From Trileptium ribeirensis (lineage: Eukaryota > Nematoda > Enoplea > Enoplida > Thoracostomopsidae): 64,000 bases of DNA. The first letter of the stretch is position 1, and each line of letters begins with the position of its first letter. Positions 55,571-64,000 of this stretch are shown piece by piece. The position numbers and the translations under genes are program-made. The notes under the pieces were generated by a model. That model saw only the letters and a list, made by a program, of their open reading frames with translations, searched no databases and was not told the DNA's origin. The DNA lies in the NCBI GenBank assembly GCA_030248225.1, contig JASANE010000622.1, positions 1 to 64,000 of the forward strand. Direction: 5' to 3'.

Positions 55571-58500
55571 TATATTTTTCCACTTTCGGACGATACAGTC
55601 ACCGCAGCATCAAGTAAATCAGCGTAGCATAGAATAAGCTTACGCTGTATTATGATTGCTACGAATATTTCTTCCAATTAGATTCAAAAAAGCAAAATAT
55701 TATCCTGAAATCTGCACGGCTACTTTATACCTGGATCTGATAAATATCTGCTTTGTATTAGTGTTCGTAAAACAAGTTTGCTTGCCTAAAATAAAAACTT
55801 CCTTTGGATACAATTTGATGTGCAGCTTCCGGTTATATATTATCTAAAAATTGCAGGCAACAAGAATCATAAGTAAGGGGCGCTTTACAAACATGTTAAA
55901 CAGCAAGCGCCCAGTAAGAATCGTGCCGTAGCATAGTACGCTTGGCAATTAGGGGACAGTTGCAAATAATGGTCAGGAATGAGTACATACCATTTACCAG
56001 CAACAATAAGGATGAAGGCGTATTATCATGCATAGACAAGTTCCGAAGTCCGACGGGCAACGGGTGATTTGGTGGGCGGAGTCAGCCCATCGGTGGGGGT
56101 AAATTTTTGAAGCTTTTCGGGACTCAACTTTGGACTAAACTTTCCATCGACTTTTGCCAATTTTCCCCCGATTTTTGCCAATTTGCACAATTGTTGCTCA
56201 TCGTCCCACGATTTTTACCTATGTTTACCAAAATTTTCCGCCCCCCACCTCGTCATTGAGCATGGATACGTATTATACAGTTAGACAAACTCGAAAACTG
56301 AAGGTTGCGAAAAAAATTTACAGCTTCAGCACACCCAACAGTTGTCGTAAATCAAAGGTCTTAGAAAATGCTTTCTTTCATAGCATTCCTCGCATATAGC
56401 TTTACGTAACGTCAGCGAAACAGGCTTAATCGTGCCCCATATTAATGAAAAACTACGTTTGTGAAAGGTTATTCGATTTTCCTACGTCTATATAATGTTT
56501 CATTATATCCCTTTTGTTGCTGTTATAAAATTATTGTAATCAGTTATTTTACTTAATATTGCTTAGGAATTGTTGCAAAATTGGGATAATAAGTCAACTG
56601 TCCATTTTTACGAAACTGTGGCCCTTAATTTTGTATCCTTTAAATTCAAAAATGGAGGATGTAGGAGAAGGTTTTTCTTGGCAAAATAACCATACAATGT
56701 TATCGCCATATTTTTCCGATCTCCCACAAACCGCGAGTTAATTTGTGTATCGCGCAATGTTTGACAACCGCACGCGCGCGCCACAAATCGAACCCCGATT
56801 GTTCGGGTGAGAGCGGCATGTGCAAAACCATTACCATATCCAGAAGCTGTTGCTCGGTTCATTAAGAAAAGCTCGTAAGGCGCGCGACTGCTAGCGCGCG
56901 TGAAAACATACTGCTTCAGTGCTGTTAATAATCAATTGTTATGTTAACGCAGCTTTCCTACGGTAAGTATATCTTCTAGATCGTTGCACGGTTGCACCTA
57001 TACATTTTTAATACCCGTACCATAACTACATAACTATGTGGTTGTGAACAAATAAAAACTCAACCAAAACCTTGCTGAAATAAAATGTATTGAATAAACA
57101 ACTTCCAAACCAACGTAATACGGTGCTACAGATGTTTCATTCGTTCTGCTAAAACTGTGATGGCGTGTGTTCCGTCCCGTTATCGGCACACGCTTTCATG
57201 ATCCTTAATAACAGCGGGATTATTTAATGATAGTAATGAGTAATGATTTCGGTAAATGCGAGGCAATAACTAGCACCTTACCAGTGAGGGTGAAACGAAG
57301 CGAGCGTGGTTTCATTTATGAGTACTCATTTCATGTTATGAACCCGCAACAGGTTTAGTTTTCGATGTATATATACCACCCTAAAATATTTGGATCCTTT
57401 GAAGCATTATAGAGTTGCACAGAGTGATAGCAGTTAAGAAACAGTGATAGTAGTTAAAAAACATCACCTATTGTGCGTGCCACAGACCCCATACTAGCTT
57501 ATCTGAAGGGGTTGGAAAAAGAATAACCAAGTATTTGATGACAGACGAGAACTTATGAGTAAATCATTGTAGTTCCTATCATATTTTTACTCCTGTTGAG
57601 AAATTGTCTCAAGTAATAATTTAGTAAAAACTAAGTGTCTGCTCGATTATATGAGTTGCCCGGTATTACTCAATGCGTCACAGGCAGTTATCAACCACAA
57701 GCAAATGACACTGTGGAGAGGCAAAATCAGATCAAGAATTCGCTGCAAAACGTGTTGGGTGACAACGCGGAGGTCTGGCGATAGACAGGAACGGTGTGTT
57801 ATTTTCGGCCATGATAATCTTGAGGGTCGAAAGTGTAATGCATAGCATGCCGTTATCGATATTTATGATGAGACATACACTAAGCATAAAACAGGGGCCA
57901 TGAGAACCGACCTTTCTACATACGACTATATATTTCTCACCATCAGAATGCTCAAAAAAATTTATGAACACTTTATGGATGGCTATTGTCGTCGCATCCT
58001 CTGATTGCAACCGACCGTTGCACTGAGATTACGCCTTTACGCCAGCTCATGTCGTTCACCTACATTTAAACATTTTGTATTTGAACCACTAACATCGTGC
58101 GTTGCCGCACCAAATTCCCCACTGGGTTCGTTGTAAAGAACCAAATTGAACATGTGGCAGTTTTTACTCAGGGGTTCCCGACAGGAACCGGCCAACTGAT
58201 AGTTGCTTGATGGTGTCACATCTACCGCAACATAAGGCTCCCGACAGGTTGTCTTCGTTTTGCCACATTTGCGATCGTCTTTCTACGGATTCAAAACGAG
58301 TGCTTGTCGCCGGTAAATATATTCTGCTGATCTTTGTGTCTTACACCATAATTCCGCTTTTCTCGTTTTTGAGTCTACGATATTTCCTGCAGCCTTTCGT
58401 TCCACATCGTCCTTCGACATCCGCACACGTTGAACTAGATCCACGATTTTGCAGTTTTATTCGTCGACGCCGTCTTCTGTATGATTGCAACATAACTGCA

Positions 58501-59430
58501 CTCATCATCCACCTGTAGCAACGGCTCGTGTTTCTATATCATGAAAAAAGAAGAGTAATCATAAATTTGTGCTTTCTTGCTCTCATCGAAAAAAGACCTT
58601 AATAACACAGGTGTATTTTGTGTCATATCATCATAAAAATGAACAGCTTAGAGCGGAATGTTCTGGGGCGCCAGTCCCTGTTTGGTGTAAGTAAACCCCG
58701 AGGGGCGGTACGTTATACCGGTAGAAAAAAGAACACCTTAAAGCGTACGGTTCGTGCGGGCAGCAGCCCCCCGACTTAGTAGTAGTGTATGTATCATACA
58801 AAGACCTTAGCTTAGGCTTAGTATATCGAGAGCGGCATGACTGCATTCTATTTCCGCCCCTCAGAGTTACTTGGGCGGCAGGTGCTATTAAGATGAATAT
58901 GAAAAAATATCTGGCTCATAATCGTGCTAAATATCCGGCTAAGAATGGTATGGTTGCTGGCGGCACTTGCATGACAAATTCTGAAATCTTAGGCACTGCC
59001 CTCACTGCTGGGAGTTGACTTTAAAAGGTTTACATCAGGTTTGTCATCCTTTGACTGATCTGCTGCAAGCCTAGCATTGACGAATAAGACTGAGGAAGCT
59101 ATTTTCATTGATAAGTCGCTTGGAAACAGTTTTAATATTATTTCCTTTAAGCAATGAGTGACATCTAATCTTTTTGGGGAGTAAATATTTACTCGACACC
59201 TGTAGTATCGCAACTCCAACGCGTTTTACACAAGGCTATGTACTATAACACCATAGTGTTTTACGCATGATGAGGCCACGTCGCAAAAATGAATAATTTT
59301 ACGCGGGGAATAAAAAATAACGGCTTTTAAGTTTTTTAAAGCTTTAGTACGAAAAATTTATGCGGAGCAACATTGTAAGGTTTTAAAGGAAGTAAACTTT
59401 TTCTGGAATAAATATTCGACGTGGAAGCGG
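55571..59430. other. Noncoding DNA, no gene recognised
   Basis: No supported gene. It includes the AT-rich subrepeat block near 56100-56255 and CpG-containing runs (for example GCGCGCGCC near 56774). Short frames at 57651-57845 and 58207-58518 were examined and show no recognisable domains. Confidence 0.4.
56100..56255. repeat. AT-rich short-subrepeat block, copy 5
   Basis: TTTTGCCAATTTTCCCCCGA, TTTTTGCCAATTTGCACAAT and TTTTTACCTATGTTTACCAA form a degenerate subrepeat block in the same sense as copies 1 and 4, flanked by GGTGGGGGTAAATTTTTGAA and a C-rich CCGCCCCCCACC. Confidence 0.5.
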
Positions 59431-59439
59431 TTTGTGACA

Positions 59440-59512
59440 GTCGGCGGCCCCCCGGTATATTATCGGCGCCCCCCCCAGTGTTTTATCGCCCCCCCCGGTG
59501 TATTATCACGTT
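59440..59512. repeat. C-rich minisatellite, about 25-27 bp unit, three copies
   Basis: GGCGGCCCCCCGGTATATTATC, GGCGCCCCCCCCAGTGTTTTATC and GCCCCCCCCGGTGTATTATC follow one another. The complementary strand has three runs of six or more G in about 70 bases. Confidence 0.75.
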
Positions 59513-59641
59513 ACCATATATATTTGCTATTAAAACTGTATATTACAGGCAGAAAAAAATGTGTGTGCTTAGTTTATATGACAAGATTTGTACTACAGGA
59601 TTGAGTTTTTATATAGGTACCACTTGGTACGTTTTCTTAAC

Positions 59642-59713
59642 GTTGTTCGGTAGCTTAGTAGTTGTCGCCTCTGATTACCACGCAGAAGATGGTTGGTTCG
59701 AATCTCCCCCTAA
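59642..59713 (+). repeat. tRNA-like sequence, probable SINE head
   Basis: GGTAGCTTAGTAGTTGTCGC (A-box-like) and GGTTGGTTCGAATCTCCCC (B-box) are at tRNA spacing. The middle TCTGATTACCACGCAGA can form an anticodon-like arm, with ACC in the loop centre. The acceptor stem is not convincing. It probably heads a tRNA-derived SINE whose body follows to the right. Confidence 0.55.
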
Positions 59714-60309
59714 ACTTTTAGAATTAGGATTTTCTTACTTTTTGATTATTTTGGTCCTGAAGATGCGGGAATAAGTGATTTTTGGTTCTCAACCCTGTTT
59801 CTAAGGATTTTTAGGGGTTAATTGGTAGTTTGGGGAGTAATTCAACTCAGTAAATCAAGAAAATCTGAGGAAAATGTTTAGGGAACCGGTTTTCTATTTA
59901 TTTGTGTGCCCCTGTGTGTGTTATTGATTCTTATATGTGTACCGTGTACCGGTGTGTCACCATGTGTAATTTGTGCATGTGTAAGTGTGCCGTCTGGATG
60001 TGTGCTTAGTGAGTGTGACTTACAAATGTACGGTACAATGTTAAATTTAAAAATTATTTTATGTCTATTTAAAATTTTATGTGACTTTTATGTTTTGATT
60101 AAAAATTATTTAACATGTCCCTGTACTTTTGCATTTATTTTTGAATTCAAAATTATTTCAAAATTTTTTTCATGTGCATGTAAATTTCGAGTGTGAAATT
60201 GGATTTATAATTTTGATTTACTTTTGAGTGTGGATTCCGGGAACTCGGAGTTAAGTCAAAACAATCTCAAAAATTGAGCTAAAATTAGATTTCGCTTGAC
60301 ATTTCGATT

Positions 60310-60460
60310 TTCCGGTATTTAAGCAGTTGCTCAGTGCTCTCGAGGCCTCAGTTTGCCTCAAGACGCTGACAAAGAAAAATCGGGTAAGTGGCGCTGCCAC
60401 CTCTTTATTCTTGTTTAATTTATTGATTGATCATTAGTTGATTTAATAAACATATTCTAG
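60310..60460 (+). promoter_or_regulatory. Promoter-like and polyadenylation-like signals of a possible LTR or SINE-like unit
   Basis: A TATTTAAG box at about 60317 is followed about 16 bases later by TCAGTGCTC, similar to an arthropod-type initiator, and about 120 bases further by AATAAA (about 60445). This is the spacing of an LTR with a short R region. No paired LTR or coding region was found, so a solo LTR is only one option. Confidence 0.3.
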
Positions 60461-60554
60461 GTGGAACTTTCAGCATACACTTCAAGTTTTCAGTGAAGCA
60501 CATACGCCTAGGCTTACACGGGCTACAGGTTATAAATCCCCGGAAGCGTTATCT

Positions 60555-60843
60555 ATCATCAAGCAGCTGAATAAAGAATGTACTAGGGCCAATTCTGGCC
60601 CTGATAGATCCCAGCTGCACCACCATTTTCTTGAGTGTGGTGCCCGGACAGCTCCGGCTTTCACTCTCCGGTGATCTGCGAGACGACCTAAGGGAACCGC
60701 TTAGCTTAGCAGGCTGCCGGCGGGTTTACCAGGGTGTTCGGCCTGGCCCCTATATTAGCCCACGTACTAGTGGAACGATGATCGCCCTGAGGGAGGGTCA
60801 ACCCTTAGGCCTTCTCACAGGTAATAAGGCCGACCCGCCTTTC
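60555..60843 (+). repeat. Dispersed repeat module, copy 2
   Basis: It is collinear with the reverse complement of 8918-9200 (see there). In this copy the module follows the TATA-like and AATAAA-like signals at 60310-60460. A 101-codon frame runs through it, but the other copy does not preserve it, so coding is unlikely. Confidence 0.65.
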
Positions 60844-63800
60844 CCTCGTTATGTAGGATTCCAGCTCCCTAGTTCCCAGCGTGCGCGTAAGCACTTACTC
60901 ACCCAGGTCCTATGTCAACCCAGGAGCGGATCGTAGCACTGGGCGCATTGGGGAGCAGACCCCAGCAACCCTTTGGTTTCAACACGGGGGAATGTTTCTT
61001 AGCAGGCCTACGTGTCCTATTATCTTACGTGTAAAGTCCCCTTGAAATGTTTCTTTTGTAAGCATGTTTTGGATTTTTTGCCAGTGTGAGATGACAATAG
61101 GTTGCTGGGGAGCTGCTCCCAAGATACAAACGATTTACTTGCTGACTCTAGCACTATATCCTCACTGTTCTCAACTTTCCGGTAATAAGCGATCTTCTGA
61201 TCATTTACAACCTAGCTTGCTTGTTTTCTGCTGCATTCCCAATCCAACTCGGATTGAGCGACCGTAATGAGTTACCTTATCGCTAGTGAACAATTGCAAG
61301 CACTTCAGTTATTTACTGATGAACACGCATACATAGGTACATAAGAGTTTGGTACATTTTACGAGCAAGCCATTGATACATGGTACCGCGTAGGGCACCG
61401 CACTCCGAAATGACAAGTAGCATGTTTCCTCGGATCAAATTTCCGTTCGAAATGCATCATGAAAATTCGGGAAGCCTGCGTCCTATTTTGAACTTGGGAA
61501 TAGCGAGCTCTTTTGAAATCGCGCACAAACACTGGGTTAGTTACTAGAGAGCAACACGCGGGCGGGAACCCGGTTGCTATAGTGTGCCCTACACTACTTT
61601 AACAACTTTGGGTCCCGATGCTTGAGGCCGACTCCACCTCTTTCAGATTCCACCGTTCACTGACGTTCCATGACCGTTTTGTCGTTCTCAGGTCCGCAGC
61701 CATTTGCTTCACTTGTTAACCCTACTCCTTAATTAATCATTTTCAAACGAGAGTAAAACTTTCAGTATTGCAGGCGGCGACGGTTGGTGAAGATTGGAAA
61801 TAGACAAAATTCATAGTTTTCGAGCATATGGCCGTGTCCTGTCTTCATTCCTATTTGGCCTAAGATCTTAGTCCCATTCAACCAAAATTTGTTCCGATGC
61901 ACCCTAAATCTTTATTACGACTGAAGCCAGCCGCACGTCACCGTCGCTTGGGGGGACCCCGGACTCCAATCGAACGAAACTGTTAGAAAGGTTCGTTCAT
62001 TTGACTAGGATAACTTGGAGAACGTTGAAAAGGTAAAGAGGCGGTCAGTGCCCCCATGTCGTACTAGGTCAGCCCGCCTGGGGCCACGGAGGCCTTCTGT
62101 TTGCTGATAAGAATTTCCAGGCTCCCGGTTACCGATGCTGCACGGCTTGGGACGCTAATTGTAATTTCGCACGGACCTTTGCTAGCAAAGTTTCCCGGAG
62201 TTTCTGTGATGCTATGAGGCTGCGGCGGGGGTCGTGACCGCCTTCGGATTTGTCCTATTCTCACAGTGCTCTCCAACCTTGATCAGTGAAACCCCTATAC
62301 TAAATTTGCAAAATGAAACATTGATACCCATCGGACCTATGAAAGAGACAAGACAATGGCCCGATGGGCGGGGAACCAGTCGAGAGTAATCGTTTATCGA
62401 ATAATTTTCCAAATTTCGTAATTTTTGTCGGGGCCCCGCCTTTACGGATGCGCGGAGCATCCTTCCGACGCTCCAACCTTCGTAATGCGACCCTTGCGTG
62501 ATCGAAAAACTGAACGGCCAGGTGAAGCTCTCCACCGTGGAAACACGGCGAGAAACCAACCAGGGACGAACGTAAAAATGAAAAGAAAGAGACCCTATGC
62601 GAAGCTAATCAGAACCAACACAGAAGAACAAATTTTGGCGACAAACAAAACTAAAGCTGGTCTCGACTGACCCCGATGCTAGAACGGGCAGTCTTCTTTT
62701 ATAGTAAATTCTCCCCCCCCCCTTTTTTTTCTGTCTAGCCCCTCGCGGCATCCCGGCTCCTCTCCAAAAGTTAAAATTTTGAAAATTTAAACAGTTCAGC
62801 CCTTGACTATGAGTCCAAGAAAATAAAGCATAACTGTGTATATACACACTCTGCAATGCGCCAAAAACAAACGTACCAGGAAAGATAAAGCAAACTAACA
62901 TAACAACGATACAGCGGCACATTTCGCTAATATAACAATGATAACATTCGCCCCCTTGGTCAATGATAAAGCTGCAGATGCCCGGCGAGCACCGAGACGG
63001 GCTACGTAAACAACCAAAACCTCGCGCTGGTCTGCGCGGGGTTTTTTAAGTGTTAAAATATATCGGCGCTGCAAATGAATCAGGAATTTATTAGTATTCT
63101 TTCTATATTTAATGAACGGGAAGGACTATGCGGCCGCAGGCGGGATCATGTCCATGCCCGAGCTGGTCGCCTACTGATAAAAATCTGATATTTGGCCCGT
63201 TAGAGGTTGTTTTCGGCGTAAAATAAGGATAAATTTTTGGTGTCCCGCGGTGTTATTGGAGTCTGGCGTGAGCCGGTGGGAGTTGGTAGTATAGGTGGTA
63301 GTTATGAAGCAATAGTTAGTATGAGATTCTGCGGAGGTATAGAGTTCCAAAAATTGGGGAGTTTTGGTTGTGTTCGTGATGATCCGAGGCTTTGAAATTC
63401 GGGTGGTTGAACGCTTAGTTGGGGGTCCCTAAATACTTACGGGCCGGGGATGGTTTAACCCGGACAAATAATTTTGCAACCCTAGGGACTCCCGGTGATA
63501 ATTCGATAACCCGGGGTTGCCCCTTTTACAAGGAAAATTATAAAAATTCGCAAATTTGGATCACTCTATTAAAATGATGTTTCTTGACAAGCGTCCTTAC
63601 TTTTCTTTAAACGCTACACGTTGTGAACACACACAATTATGTTACTCCTCCGTGCCTGGACGGGTGCTTTTCGAAATCAAAATGTTCTCGGAAAGGTCTT
63701 GATCCTAAATTTCATAAATTCGGCACCCCGCCGGCCCATCCTGACACGCATTATACAACTTACATTACGGCATGCAGAGTGTTTTATCATTACTAGGCGT

Positions 63801-64000
63801 ACGCACCGGGATCAACCATAGAACTCCGAAATCGCTAGATCTACCGAGGGGTCGTGTGAAGTTCTATTCGCTGTCCCCGGCTCATCCGAGTGCGCATCCT
63901 TCACCTACGCTACATAATATACCAATATGTCATACGCAATATGGTTACACGTTTCATCCCAACATACGGCCGACCAGATACATAGGACTCGGTAACACAA
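60844..64000. other. GC-richer region without recognisable genes
   Basis: Composition is clearly less AT-rich than most of the window. I looked for ribosomal RNA, tRNA and transposon signatures and could support none. The short frames (for example 62605-62922 minus, 62425-62670 plus) have no recognisable domain. It may be an old, unclassified repeat-derived region. Confidence 0.4.

Noticed and set aside
58207..58518. 103-codon plus-strand frame beginning with a Cys-containing segment
   Set aside because: I considered a zinc-binding protein fragment, but the Cys spacing does not continue and no homology is evident.
61350..62700. Possible ribosomal RNA fragment in the GC-richer right end
   Set aside because: I compared it from memory with conserved 18S and 28S segments in both orientations and found no convincing match.
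1..64000. Bacterial-type features such as operons, CRISPR arrays, Shine-Dalgarno sites
   Set aside because: Introns, LINEs, LTR and DIRS-order elements and SINE-like heads show eukaryotic nuclear DNA; no spacer-repeat arrays of CRISPR type were seen.

Overview
The window reads as nuclear DNA of an animal, most likely an invertebrate. It is AT-rich and gene-poor, its exons are bounded by GT-AG introns, and it carries many tandem repeats and transposable elements from several classes. I cannot assign it to a phylum. Operons, ribosome binding sites and CRISPR arrays are absent, as expected for a eukaryote.

Host genes. On the minus strand, three exons (32029-30877, 25103-24852, 20377-20094) join in frame through two phase-1 introns. 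They encode an unrecognised protein of about 562 residues with an N-terminal signal peptide and a hydrophobic C-terminal stretch. Its large introns hold a Tc1/mariner-like element, a LINE fragment and a broken Gypsy LTR retrotransposon. On the plus strand, two phase-0 exons (47803-48036 and 50002-50490) look like the end of an unrecognised acidic protein. A lone minus-strand exon-like ORF lies at 2049-1733.

Mobile elements from left to right: a mariner-like transposon with TIRs (23100-24364); a LINE fragment, Gypsy element and duplicated LINE-LTR unit (26385-30627); a LINE 3' end (about 41345-40752, minus); a decayed virus-like element on the minus strand (47162-41628); and a DIRS-order tyrosine-recombinase retrotransposon (50741-55570). 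The virus-like element has one long zinc-finger/protein-primed-type DNA polymerase B gene containing an embedded Vsr-like nuclease and a spliceosomal intron, followed by a small intact Cys/His protein gene.

The two most interesting systems are the last two. The polymerase B gene appears as several ORFs but is best read as one fused gene with a few breaks. A conserved-looking Cys-rich motif is hidden in the apparent gap between its zinc-finger and polymerase ORFs. The DIRS-order element has PAT/Ngaro-type split direct repeats (A1...B1-A2...B2). Its intact recombinase gene is inverted and lies inside a 608-bp equal-length inverted repeat, so the same 158-bp A module precedes both gag-pol and the recombinase.

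The rest is intergenic or intronic DNA with 74-bp, 60-bp, 30-bp and 196-bp tandem repeats, a GC-rich minisatellite in an AT-rich setting, clusters of GGTGT/ACACC palindromes, tRNA-like SINE heads, and a pair of diverged inverted copies of an unknown conserved module (8918-9200 and 60555-60843). About 61000-64000 is less AT-rich, but I recognise no gene in it.
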